Below are positions 21,996-31,578 of a DNA stretch of 39,126 bases, one piece after another (the stretch's first letter is position 1; each line of letters starts with the position of its first letter). Source of the stretch: Chara braunii (lineage: Eukaryota > Streptophyta > Charophyceae > Charales > Characeae). The notes under the pieces are model-generated. The model ran no database searches and was not told the origin of the DNA. It saw only the letters and a program-made list of their open reading frames with translations. The translations under genes were made by a program, and so were the position numbers. Location: the NCBI GenBank assembly GCA_003427395.1, contig BFEA01000377.1:1394926-1434051 (forward strand), given 5' to 3'.

Positions 21996-23144
21996 TGCAA
22001 GGAATATGAGCGAGAGCGATGTACAGAAAACCAAGTTGCGAAGTCACGCAGAAGTCCAGATAGTCATGAAACAAGCAGAGAGCTCAAATGCACCAAGATT
22101 TCATCAAACAGCAATACAATGAGCTCGTGAGCCAATGTTTAAGCCCTCAGGCCACACCAAAGCAGTATTCAATGTCGCTCCTCTCTGTATGGCACCCAGC
22201 GCCCAGCCTACTCTACCTGTCCTATGTAGCCTACCAATGTTCATGCAACAGTACTTGTCGTCAACACCCGTGCGGACCTCCCACATACATCAGGTACGTA
22301 CTCTCGTCTCCCCTCATCATCCCCTGACCACCCACTGCTGCCCCTCCTCCCGAAGACCCCCTGTCACCCTCCTCTGCCTATGCGCCCTGCAGCCCGGCTA
22401 TGGCTGCTAGCGCCCCGCTGCCCAGCAACGCCCCTCACCTCTCAGCGCCCACGTGCGCCCCAGCCAGCAGATGCGCATGCAGACACACGCTTGTGAGCGT
22501 AGCGCAGCAGCATGTCTGCATCGCCTGCCTTGGCCAGAATGGCCAACACTGGCCAGACTCCTGCCTATATGGGAGAGGTTTGCTGACGCTGGACTGTCTG
22601 GCCCTGGCAGTATTCTGGCCAGACTCCTGCCTATATGGGAGAGGTTTGCTGCTGCTGGACTGTCTGGGCCTGGCAGTGGAAGTTTCCAGTAGCTTCCGGT
22701 TGGGCCCCAGTTTCTGCGCCCAGGCCCATCTAGACAGTTGGGTGTCTGGGCCCTTTTCAGTTGGGCACACTCAAAATTTTCCAGGCGCCGAATGTTTGCT
22801 GCATTTGCACTGGCCCACGAGCCAGATATGACGACAATGTTGCTTTTCCGTTGGCCCGTGGCCACTTCGTGATGTGTCGGCCTCACCCTTGCGTGCGCCC
22901 AGGGTGCAACCACCTGCGCCCTGGGCTGAACTGCCTGGCGCAGCTGCTTCTTCTGGAATAGCCCAGGGTGAGGTGTAGGTTTACTTCAAGCAACCGTTGT
23001 GCAGCAACTGTTGGAGACCCGCATTGGAAAATGCTGAGATAAGGGCCTCACGTGGATAATCAGGCCCGCCTTCACTTAGGGTGGGCACGAGGCTTGCTGG
23101 GGGCCATATTCCAGATCATATGCATGTTGCCTAGGGCCCCCTGC
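21996..23144 (-). repeat. 3' LTR of element A
   Basis: Plus-strand edges are TGCAAGGAATATG (21996) and ...GGCCCCCTGCA (23144). The first 163 bp match 31411-31578, and the whole is collinear with the solo LTR at 2746-3661. It holds a 66-bp tandem duplication (22551-22682, GGCCAGACTCCTGCCTATAT). It abuts the broken integrase frame at 23145 with no room for a polypurine tract, so the element's 3' untranslated part has been lost. Confidence 0.7.
22551..22682. repeat. 66-bp tandem duplication in the 3' LTR
   Basis: GGCCAGACTCCTGCCTATAT starts at 22551 and 22617. Both continue GGGAGAGGTTTGCTG and CTGGACTGTCTGG. Confidence 0.95.
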
Positions 23145-24005
23145 ATGTTTCCTAGAGATGCCGAATTCCTGTCCTAGCTCACTGGACTTAACCCAGACAC
23201 GTTCCCCTACCTGAAATGTAGACTATCGTCGATGTTTGTTCTCAGAAGCAATCATTGCTTCTTGATATTTCTTCATGTGTTCGACAGCTTGCTGCAGCAA
23301 CTTCTCATACTGGACACCAAATTCAATGGTTCCAAGAGTTGCAGCAGATTGGTTTTCAGGCAGGAGGAAGTCTAGAGCAGATCTAGGCTTCCACCCCAGG
23401 TGCAACTGATTCGGACTGACGCCAGTGGTGCTGTGCACATCATTATTGTACAGGCTGGCGATGAGAGGTAACTTCACATCCCAGTCATCTTGGCTGGGCT
23501 TTATGTAATGCTTCAGCAGATGCTGCACCACTCGGTTCATCTGTTCAGCTTGCCCGTTGTGTTCTGGATGATACCCAGAAGTTGTCTGGAGTTTGATGAC
23601 GTGCTCAGTCCTTGCGGTCTCTAGCATGGCAATCAGATAGTGAACTTGGTAAACCTATCAACTATGACGAAGAAATGCCTCTTGCCACTTTTGCTGGTCA
23701 CAAGGGTATCCATGAAATCCATGGAAGCACTCTGTCCCAGACGAGCAGGAATGGGTAGGGGCTTGAGTAACCCAAGCAGAGCTGGAGTCCGCGGCTTGTC
23801 CCGCTGACAGACTTGACAAGTTTGAACGTTCTCCTAAAAATAAACTACACAAAATCTCACTAGCGGGATCTTTTAAACCCTGCCTTAAGGAAGAGTAACC
23901 CATCCACCATCACGAACTCATCAGATGTAGCCTTGTCTTGGGCCTCAAGTTTGCGTATGATGTCCGTTGTGACAGGATCTTCCTTGAAGGCTTCCACCAT
24001 CGATC
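23145..24005 (-). pseudogene. Ty3/gypsy integrase, multiply deleted (element A)
   Basis: From 24005 downward the frame reads SMVEAFKEDPVTTDIIRKLE, then VMVDGLLFLKAGFKRSR. It then jumps straight to VQTCQVCQRDKPRTPALLG, so about 40 residues with the two zinc-binding histidines are gone. Next is SASMDFMDTLVTSKSGKRHF (first catalytic Asp), VIVDRFTKF and, after a stop/frameshift, TARTEHVIKL. That runs directly into QTTSGYHPEHNGQAEQMNRV (catalytic Glu), so the segment with the second Asp is deleted. A TAG at 23223-23225 precedes STFQVGERVWVKSS and FGISRK, where the frame meets the LTR. Integration activity is impossible. Confidence 0.9.
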
Positions 24006-24248
24006 CTTTTTTTTTTTTTTTGAAGAGCATTTGAGATCATTTGAGATACCGGGGCCATTACGCGGCTTCGGCTGAGAACAGTCTGTGAACACGATATGAT
24101 AGCATGGGGAGGATCATGACTATCTAATGACCTATTAAGGAACTACTCATGCAATAGGCTGCCACAGAGGTCCTACGAGTGCTCAGAACCCTCAGGATCC
24201 CTAACAAACCCTTCTAAGACTTTCCAACACAGTCTTACTCNCTGCTAA

Positions 24249-24920
24249 GCTCTTCCAGGCCTCACGCCCCCACCCTGCTGGGTTACAGGGTGACACAACT
24301 CGCCCCAGCTCCGACCAGCGTCGTCCCGGCAGCAAACCTTGGCTGTCCCTTAGAATGCCCACCCCAAAGCATCCCCAGATCTCTCTACCAGGCCTCGCGC
24401 TCCTGCATCAGCAGGTTACAGGGCAACACCCCAGCACCGGCCAGCGTCGTTCTGGCATCGAACAGCCGCAGATCACTGAGTATGACAGCTTCAAAATTGC
24501 CTAAGATGGGTTGCTAAGAGTCCCTAGAGTCCTAAGACATTCATAAGAACCACCGAACTATTTTCCACTATTCAGACTCTACCTAGTCACTAGAATATGT
24601 GTGTCAGAAAGCCTCCCAACCACGAATCAGATAGGTGGAACCTATTCAATCCACCTACGATCACCACCAACATGGCTGTTTTCAGCACGAACTGAAGCTC
24701 TTCCAGGCCTCGTGCTCCCATCAGGTTAGGTTACAGAGTTGCACCACCTTGCTCCAGCACCGACCAACATTGCTCCAGTTATGACCCCCGATGACCACTG
24801 AGGTTGCCCCCGCAAACAGCCCCCCAGAGCTCTCTACCAGGCCTCATGCCCCCACTAAGCTAGGTCACAGAGTTGCGCCACCTGGCTTCGGCTCCGGCCA
24901 GCATTGCTCCAGATCGGTCT
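24249..24920. repeat. Four diverged ~90-bp units, spaced as two pairs
   Basis: Units near 24249, 24377, 24692 and 24827 share (T/C)CAGGCCTC(A/G)(C/T)GC(C/T)C, then GGTTACAG(G/A)G and CCGGCCAGC(G/A)T-type sequence. Spacings of about 130, 313 and 135 bp suggest that a two-unit block of about 445 bp was duplicated. Confidence 0.75.
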
Positions 24921-25529
24921 TTGAGGGCCACCGAATTTTCAACCACCCTTTGCAGGATCACAGATGACTTGCCAGATAGCACCTATTCCTACATCCTCCT
25001 CGAGAGGCAAACAAATAGACCAAAATAGTAAACTGGATGATAGACTTATTCGAGAAAGATCGCCCCTCCCTCCCCCTTCCCCTCCCCCCTCAGCCCTACA
25101 CTGCCTCCGCCGAGGTGAGTCACCCACTCTCCCTCAGCCCCAATATAGAACCAACCCTCTACCCACCTTTCTCCAGGAGCACGCAGTCCCCACCTAAAGC
25201 ATGCCCCCCGCCCCTTGCCCATTTCTGCCTCCACAGGGTCTGATGTTGACCCACGCACCAGCCCCTGCCCCAGAATAGGGCAACCCCCTAGTCCGCCCCT
25301 ACCCTCTTTGAGACATTCATCCCCCGCCTTGTGGTGCCCTTGCAAGATAGAGCTCCCCCCACCCCCTTCCAACCATTTAGCCCTCCGGGAACAATCCGAT
25401 CCAACCGAAGTGAAGAAAAGAAAAAAACGAGGAATTTAGGAAATAGGGTTCCTAAGATATCAATGAAAGAATCGGAAATTTCTGAAAATTATGATGGAGA
25501 AAAATAGATGAGTTTTTTTTTAAAGATTT

Positions 25530-26454
25530 TGCTGATGATGAGGATGATGGTGATGATCAACTCACCTGCTGATGTGAACGGCAAACAGTGCCTTGAAGAG
25601 CAAACATCTAATGATGACAAACTGATGATGATGATGGTAGTAATGAGAATGAAGACAGAATGATGATGCTGATCATACTAAAGAGCAGCACCAACAGCCT
25701 GGCCCCTATGATTACGAACTGATGATGATGCTGATGCTGATGATGATGATGTCGGTGATGATGATGATGGTGATGATGGTGATGGTGATGATGATGATGA
25801 CGATGATGATGATGATGATGATAACGCACAACGCCCTGTGATGACAACAGGATGATGATGGTGCTGATGACGAGCACCTTTGATGATAACCTAATGATGA
25901 TGATGATGATGATGATGATGATAGGGATGAGTAGCGCCCTATGACAGACTTCGCCAACCGCGGCCTCTTATGATGCTGCACTATTGATGATGGTAATACA
26001 ACGAAGAGTGACGAGTGCACCTCTGATGAACGGCTCCTTGATAATGATGATGATACTAGTGCCGAACAGAAGTGAAGACCTAGGCCTTGATGATGATGAC
26101 GAGCAGTACCCTGATGATGATGATGGCGATGACGAGCAGCTCCCTGATGATGGTGACAAACCATTACCGTGATAATGATGTTGAACCGCGCCCTATTGAT
26201 GATGATGATGATTACGAGCAGCACCCTTCCCCTGTACAGTAGTCGTCGCAGTTCCTTCAATGATGACAAACTGATGCTGCTGCTGCTGCTGATGGTAGTG
26301 ATGAGAATGAAGACAGAATGATGATGCTGATCATACTAAAGAGCAGCACCAACAGCCCCGCCCCTATGATTACGAACTGATGCTGCTGCTGCTGCTGCTG
26401 ATGATGATGTCGGTGATGATCATCATGATGATGAAGATGATGCTGATGATGATG
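25530..26454. repeat. Interrupted GAT/GCT triplet block with 155-bp duplication
   Basis: GAT triplets dominate, interrupted by recurring ACGAGCAGC(T/A)CCC-like spacers. A segment at 25610-25762 recurs at 26259-26420: both carry GAATGAAGACAGAATGATGA, CTAAAGAGCAGCACCAACAG and TGATTACGAACTGATG. In the second copy two GAT runs have become GCT (TGCTGCTGCTGC) runs, with about three extra triplets. Asp-rich or His-rich frames here are a product of the repeat. Confidence 0.85.
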
Positions 26455-26892
26455 CCATCGATCTAGTTACATCGCCAGATAAGCCAAACACAGTTATTAG
26501 CGCACCCAGGTAGTCTGCACTACGTGATAGCGCATCAACAACTTTGTACTCTCCCTTTACATAGTCTAGCTTGAAGTACTGATCTATAACTTCAATCCAG
26601 CGTGTAAGTTCATAAGAGAGAACTGGTTGTGCCTTGATCCACTCGAGTGGCTGATGGTTGCTCCTCAAATAGAAGAACATTCCCAACAGATTCTCTAGTG
26701 GACAAGTGCTTTGTAGACCGCGTAGAGTTCCCTTTCATAGGTGAACTTCGCCAACTTCTTTGATGACATCTTTTTACGCATGTATTCGACCGGCCTCAAC
26801 TTCTTGCCTTCTTGCCGAGCCAGCACTGCACCAATGCCATGTTGGCTTGCGTCAGTGGTCACAACAAATGGCCTCTCAGGATCGGGAACCAT
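26455..26892 (-). pseudogene. Ty3/gypsy RNase H (element A)
   Basis: The minus-strand frame reads PDPERPFVVTTDASQHGIGA, VLARQEGKKLRPVEYMRKKM and TYERELYAVYKALVH, where a stop (TAG, 26697-26695) interrupts. After an indel it resumes GMFFYLRSNHQPLEWIKAQP, LSYELTRWIEVIDQYFKLDY and GEYKVVDALSRSADYL. TDAS (first Asp), the Glu of ERELYA and the Asp of SNHQ/DALSR regions follow the gypsy RNase H layout, although the usual D in (S/T)DHQ is Asn here. The frame leads straight into the integrase linker across the retroposon. Confidence 0.9.
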
Positions 26893-27721
26893 GAGAACCT
26901 CATGATGAAGAGAGGATGCTTCAATCGCTTGAAAGCAGCTTCACACTCGTCAATCCATTCCCATGGTGTGTCAAGGCGAGTTAGATCAGTCAAAGGGCTG
27001 GCCACCGTACTAAGTTTTTTACAAAGTTGCGGTAGTAGCTAGTCATCCCTAAGAATGATCTGACCGCGGTCACAAACTGAGGTCGTGGCCAGTCATGAAT
27101 GCTAGCCACCTTTGCATCTTCCGGCCTTATCCCATCCGCAGATATCTCATGACCCAAGTACAAGATTTTAGTGCAACCGAAGTCACATTTCTCTAAGTTG
27201 ATCTAATACTTCTGTTGTCGAAGGAGAGAAGTACAGTTTTACGATGTTGTGTGTGCTCCTCAAAAAAAGACGAGTATGTCGTCGACGTACACGACGATAA
27301 CCTTATCTAAGTTGTCATGGAATATCCTATTCATGGCGTGCTGGAATGTACCCGGCGCATTGCAAAGGCCAAAGGGCATCACCACGAACTCGTACAGACC
27401 GTACCTGGTTTGAAATGCGGTTTTGTGATGGTTCTTTGATCTAACGACAATTTGATGGTAGACGGGTTTCAAGTCTATCTTCGTAAAGTACTTACGTCCT
27501 TCCACCCTATCCAAAAGTTCCTCCATGCGTGGTAGAGGCTCTGCGAACTTCACAGTGATGGCATTGAGGCCTCTGTAAACAATGCACATCCTCAGTGTCC
27601 CCCCCTTCTTTTGGACAAATAGGACTGGTGAGCCGAAGGGGGAGGTACTAGGCCGTATCCAACACTTCTCTATGAGCTCTTTTAGTTGTCGCCTTAACTC
27701 TTCTGACTCGGTCGGTGCCAT
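26893..27721 (-). pseudogene. Ty3/gypsy reverse transcriptase (element A)
   Basis: It copies the element RNA into DNA. The long open part (27721-27260, 153 codons) contains [57 protein letters not shown] (palm Asp), [20 protein letters not shown] and the catalytic [10 protein letters not shown] with its Asp pair. A short deletion then breaks the frame (VFF stop). The connection domain follows with a TAG at 27205-27203: INLEKCDFGCTKILYLGHEI, PEDAKVASIHDWPRPQ, VRSFLGMTSYYRNFVKNL. In VYRGLNA, Val replaces the usual Asp. All core motifs are present but the frame is not continuous. Confidence 0.92.
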
Positions 27722-27722
27722 C

Positions 27723-28649
27723 CTATAGATTTTTCTTGGGTATCTTGCTCCCTTGAACTATCTTTATGGCATGGACAACCTCCAGTTCTACAACTCTTGA
27801 AGGCTCTTTAAACAGATCAAGGTACTCTGCGATGACATTTTCTATCTCTGGGGGTGTTTTAACGGCCTCCCCTTTCTCAGAGACAAAAACAAAGTATATA
27901 CCCTCCTCTTGGTTCTGCTTATAATAATTATAAAAGGTGGATGCGCACATAAACCCGTAAGTGTCTATCAGACTGCTGGCTTTATACTTGGCAAGTGTGA
28001 TTGTCCTCCGTTTCGATAGTACATGCTTAAGTACCTTTTGGTCCCAGTCAAACTGGGGCTTTGCAACCTCGAGGTAGTACATACCCAACAACATGTCAAA
28101 AGGCAAATTTTTGCTGACTAGGAACAAAATTTTATGATTCAGTTCCCCACCTCCATTATGATAGTGGAAGGTGCAGACCACGTCCTTTGTTGGCTAAGGT
28201 AGAGGCTACAGATCTACCTAAGCGCTGCACTCAGTCCCCTAGGCGCATTCACGACTTATGAAGTTTTGCGTGGAGCCAATGTCTACGAAGGCACCACATT
28301 TGCGGCCACCCACACCGACTTCCACAATGAAGTGCTCCCCTCTAGGGCCTCTACCGAGCTCCACCCAAGACTCGTGAGGATCGCTTGCCGACCACTCAGT
28401 TTGCAAGTCCTCTAAGGCTTTAGACACATCCAAGGAAGAGAGTATCGTCGAGTTTGGATGCGATAGAGGGGTGACTAAAGAGTCAATAGCTTCGACCAAC
28501 TCTTGAAGTTGGCAGGGTACATTGCCCACTTCTTTAGGAGTAGAAGCAGCTACAACTTCTACTGGCTGTGTGTGTTGAGTTGGAGCCCCACCATGGGAAG
28601 AAGAATTCCCAAAGCCACCTTTGGGAGGTATGTTCTGCGATACCTTCAC
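27723..28649 (-). pseudogene. Retroviral-type aspartic protease and linker (element A)
   Basis: The protease matures gag-pol. HFIVEVGVGGRKCGAFVDIG then STQNFISRECA marks the active site, but the D-(S/T)-G triad reads D-I-G, which should be inactive. Four TAG codons lie in the same frame within 48 nt (28241-28194). The frame then reopens as VCTFHYHNGGGELNHKILFL, LPFDMLLGMYYLEVAKPQFD (the second-half ILG(M)xxL motif) and WDQKVLKH. The linker ending PPEIENVIAEYLDLFKEPSR leads into RT. Confidence 0.85.
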
Positions 28650-30134
28650 GTTCTTGCATCTAAACTGGTGATGGCCATACTTGTGCAGTTGATGCGAGCT
28701 CCTCGTCAATAGCGGTCACGCTACACATCTTGTTTCAGATCCGCCCTCACCCAAGCTGGTATCTTGTTTGAGTCTTGGGTCTGCCCACGAGTCTTTGATT
28801 GACCACCGTCGACGTGGCCGCCTGCATTAACCTTCACTAGCATCTTCTGGACTCTTCTTCTTTCTTCCGTCTGTAGGGGTTTGTTGGGCTCCTCCGAACT
28901 TAGCCTCTAAATCTAGGGCCTTCTTGCTGTAGGGGTTTGATGCCGGCCTCACTGACCAGCAGGTTCTTGACGTCTGTGGAAAGACATCTAAGATGCATGA
29001 TCTTGAGGACCTGCGGATTATAGCGCATGCCGGACTTGTACTTCTTAGTATCAAGCCGGGTCAATGCGTTAGTGGCCTGCTGGGCCTGCTGCGGGTCGTG
29101 CCATTGCGTTTCTACCAATTCCGTGAAGCTCTCGGGAGTATGGGTCTTAGCCCAATCATTCATGCGCCTGACGAACCCTTTCGAGGCTACTAATCCATCT
29201 AGCCATCGTGCTGCCAAAGCTTCCAGACATGAGCCGGCAGTGATCACGTCTTCCTCTACCGGCGTCCTCTTTGCTCTGAACCACACTGACACTTTTCTCA
29301 ACCAAGTGTCGAGAGCCTCATCTTTCTTATCTCTGATAAGGTTGAGGGTGTTTCATAGGAGTTTTGGGGTACCACGGCTGCTGTTGTCCATGTGGTGGGA
29401 CCGGCGGTTGTGTAGCACCTGCTGCTGGACCAGAAGATGAAGAAACAGCAGTTTGTGCTGCTGCTGCTGACGTGGCGCTTGTTGAACTGCTAAACTGAGA
29501 CACCGTAGGACTAGGCATCACCGGGAAGGAATCCGGCGATAGGAAAACTGGAGGCCATAAACTGGGCCCACATGTTGGAGATGGGGAAGCTCTTCCCATT
29601 CCCTGCGGTGCTCAGTATCTGGTCAAGGATGTCCTGGATAGCATTGACTGCCTTCCTATTCTCTGGTCTAGCTTTCCTAGTTCTGATCTCATGTTCTCTT
29701 TCAGCTTCTCTAAGTTCCTTCTCTATCGGCAAGCGGGTTAACTCCACGTGCTGGAGTTTGATGGCCTCTCTTGTGCGTGGAGGTGGGGAGCTGTACTGTG
29801 AGCCCGCCATCTGCCTGGAAGAGCTGTTTGACGCCGCTGTGCTGGATGTGGCCTTCAAACTCTGCGGCATGCCTACGCTCATCTGAGTAGATGTGGCGGC
29901 TGAAGTAGCAGCAGAAGTAGCCATAGCTGTAGCTGCTGCAGTGACAGTTGCCGCTGCTAGCGCTTTCTTGGCTGCTGCTGCCACTTCTCTAGCCCTCTGC
30001 AAGCGTTCAGCTGCTGTTTCGAGTCGCAAAGCCCTCTCTCCCTCAGGGGGTAAAGGTTGGTGATTGGAATCCTATTCCTGACGTGTCACCCTCTTTCCAA
30101 CAGATCTATCCTCACTGCTGCCTGATCCACTCAT
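28650..30134 (-). pseudogene. Ty3/gypsy gag with degenerate zinc knuckle (element A)
   Basis: Gag builds the virus-like particle. The likely start is the ATG at 30134 (MSGSGSSEDRSVGKRVTRQE), with a TAG as codon 21 (30074-30072). In frame beyond it come an Ala-rich helix (LRLETAAERLQRAREVAAAA) and ELREAEREHEIRTRKARPEN. Frameshifts near 29540 and 29345 precede the capsid-like part: KVSVWFRAKRTPVEEDVITA, LEALAARWLDGLVASKGF, VETQWHDPQQAQQATNAL. The CCHC zinc knuckle near 28697-28655 survives as HKYGHHQFRCKN, but its first Cys has become Arg and a 1-nt deletion splits it. TAG (28723-28721) and TGA (28708-28706) lie just before it. Confidence 0.85.
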
Positions 30135-31395
30135 CAGCTAGGCAGACACTGTCTGCACTAATGCCCTCACTGGAGCCTGCTGCAGCATGTGTCTGACCAG
30201 GTTGTAAAAATAAATAAAAATTAAACAATATCTGGCAAGTCACCTAGGCTACTGTTCAGGCAGCATCAACAGCATTCACACAAACGGTACACATGATCTA
30301 CTCCTATATTGATTATTTTCACTCACAGCAACTTCGGTCAGAACTGGCTATGGTAGAACACTACAGTACTAATCTAGGCTCTGTTAGGTGTTTGGAGTCT
30401 GTCCACCATCTGATCAAAAATAAAAATAAATCATGTGAGCAGATGTATGCACAATGGATATGGTTGTGATATACAGTCGAGCATCAATTGTAATCTCCCT
30501 CCCCTGTATCCAAAGCGCCTGTCCGCATCATTGAGCAGCGGTGTCTAAGGTGTGCATTAACGGCCCACCCTTGTGCTCAGGAATATGCTTATGACCAGTT
30601 CTGCCCTTTCTTTATCCTCGCGTGTAACGAGCCTTGTGTCTGACTGATCTGGCTGATGAAGAGGGCCTAAGGACAGCCCCCAAGGTCCTCAGGAATTATT
30701 TAACGTCGCAAAGAGGACGACGATCACAGCTAGTAGACAGTACAGATCCCCGCCAGAAATGTTTATAGACGGTCTGGTAAGCGTCTGCATAGGACTGGTC
30801 TGTCCGCACTCCCTCTATCAGAGCATCCTGGCCTGGATGTACTACTCCCATGGTTTGGCATGGTGGCCGTGACCCGTGCTTCCACCAGGGCCCTTTAGAG
30901 GCACCACCCTCTCCTGCCAGATGCGCCACCGGCAAGAATGTCGCCTCTCGAGGTATGCGCTACCGGCAAGAATGTCGCCTCTCGAGGTAGAGCACTCACG
31001 ACTCCTCACGAAGAGAGGACACTCAAGGTTGGACTCACTTCCTGACGGTAAGAAGAGACTGAGAGGGTAAGGGAACAACGTACCTGGATATAGCTGCCCT
31101 CAACCACAGATATCTCACCAATTGAGCCAATGTGCATTTCGATGACTGGTCGTAGGTTCGGTACAACCCACAACGCAATGCAGTGCCACCTCAGCCAAAA
31201 TGCCACATCAGCATGCTCTCATCATCACACACACATCCGCTGTCGCCACAGTTCCCACGCTGTTGCCACAGCCTTCTTGCTTAACCCTCTACCCGGGTGT
31301 CGCAATGTCAAGCCAGCGCCAATGTATTCTCACTGCACAGAGGTCAGTGCACCAAGTAACAATGTCGTCGGTGGGAGATAGGCGATCACAAACCA
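30135..31395. other. Element A leader region, no gene
   Basis: Long untranslated stretch between the 5' LTR remnant and gag. It includes A-rich segments (AAAAATAAATAAAAATTAAA near 30207 and 30417) and a 34-bp tandem duplication (30921-30988). Short frames (e.g. 30842-31078 -) cross the duplication and match nothing known. Confidence 0.5.
30921..30988. repeat. 34-bp tandem duplication
   Basis: ATGCGC(C/T)ACCGGCAAGAATG followed by TCGCCTCTCGAGGT occurs at 30921-30954 and 30955-30988 with one mismatch. Confidence 0.95.
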
Positions 31396-31408
31396 GCTCC
31401 AGTACCAA
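31396..31408 (-). promoter_or_regulatory. Candidate primer-binding site of element A
   Basis: Directly inside the 5' LTR edge (…TTGCA, then AT) the minus strand reads TTGGTACTGGAGC. A TGG start just after the LTR is where a tRNA 3' CCA end pairs to prime minus-strand synthesis. It resembles the initiator-Met site TGGTATCAGAGC used by many plant elements but differs at three central positions. The tRNA is not assigned. Confidence 0.4.
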
Positions 31409-31410
31409 AT

Positions 31411-31578
31411 TGCAAGGAATATGAGTGAGAGCGGTATACAGAAAACCAAGTTGCAAAATCATGCAGAAGTCCAGATAGTCATGTAACAAGCAGAGAGCTC
31501 AAATGCACCAAGGTTCCATCCAAATAGGAGCAATACAATGAACTCGTGAGCCAATGTTCAAGCCCTCAGGCCACACCA
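31411..31578 (-). repeat. 5' LTR remnant of element A
   Basis: Plus strand TGCAAGGAATATGAGTGAGA to ...GGCCACACCA. Matches 21996-22158 with about a dozen substitutions and one 5-nt indel by eye. Beyond 31578 the match ends, so the outer ~1 kb of this LTR is missing or replaced. Confidence 0.75.

Larger units (their letters stand above)
24006..26454 (-). mobile_element. 2.45-kb poly(A)-tailed retroposon with triplet repeats
   Basis: On the minus strand the insert ends in A15 (24021-24007), preceded by two copies of ATCTCAAATG. It begins in GAT/ATC triplets at 26454 and is flanked by a 9-bp target duplication. A 3' poly(A) and a variable-length duplication are the signature of LINE-type target-primed insertion (a LINE, SINE or processed transcript). 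No reverse transcriptase or endonuclease motif is visible on either strand, so it is a non-autonomous or strongly 5'-truncated copy. It holds four diverged ~90-bp units (24249-24920) and a ~0.9-kb triplet block. An ambiguous base (N) lies at 24241. Confidence 0.75.
23997..26463. repeat. 9-bp target-site duplication CCATCGATC
   Basis: CCATCGATC occurs at 23997-24005 and 26455-26463. In the protein the break lies in SGDVTRSM/VEAF: the left side ends ...GDVTRSM and the right side resumes SMVEAFKED. This proves the intervening 2.45 kb is an insertion into the older element. Confidence 0.9.
21996..31578 (-). mobile_element. Ty3/gypsy LTR retrotransposon, decayed (element A)
   Basis: Minus-strand order is 5' LTR remnant (31578-31411), primer-site-like sequence (31408-31396), leader, gag (30134-28650), protease (28649-27723), reverse transcriptase (27721-26893), RNase H (26892-26455), [retroposon 26454-24006], integrase (24005-23145), 3' LTR (23144-21996). 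Domain order and motifs are those of Ty3/gypsy. The frame is broken by many indels and by nine in-frame stops in gag-pol (eight TAG, one TGA). The 5' LTR keeps only its last ~168 bp. By eye, that piece and its 3' counterpart differ at about a dozen positions plus one 5-nt indel. Confidence 0.85.

Noticed and set aside
24249-24920. Repeat-spacer pattern reminiscent of a CRISPR array
   Set aside because: Units of ~90 bp are diverged, unevenly spaced, and lie in a eukaryotic retroposon.
25984-26172. Asp-rich small protein DDDDEQYPDDDDGDDEQLP
   Set aside because: Product of GAT triplet repeats inside a retroposon; frames on the other strand are equally open (His- or Ile-rich).
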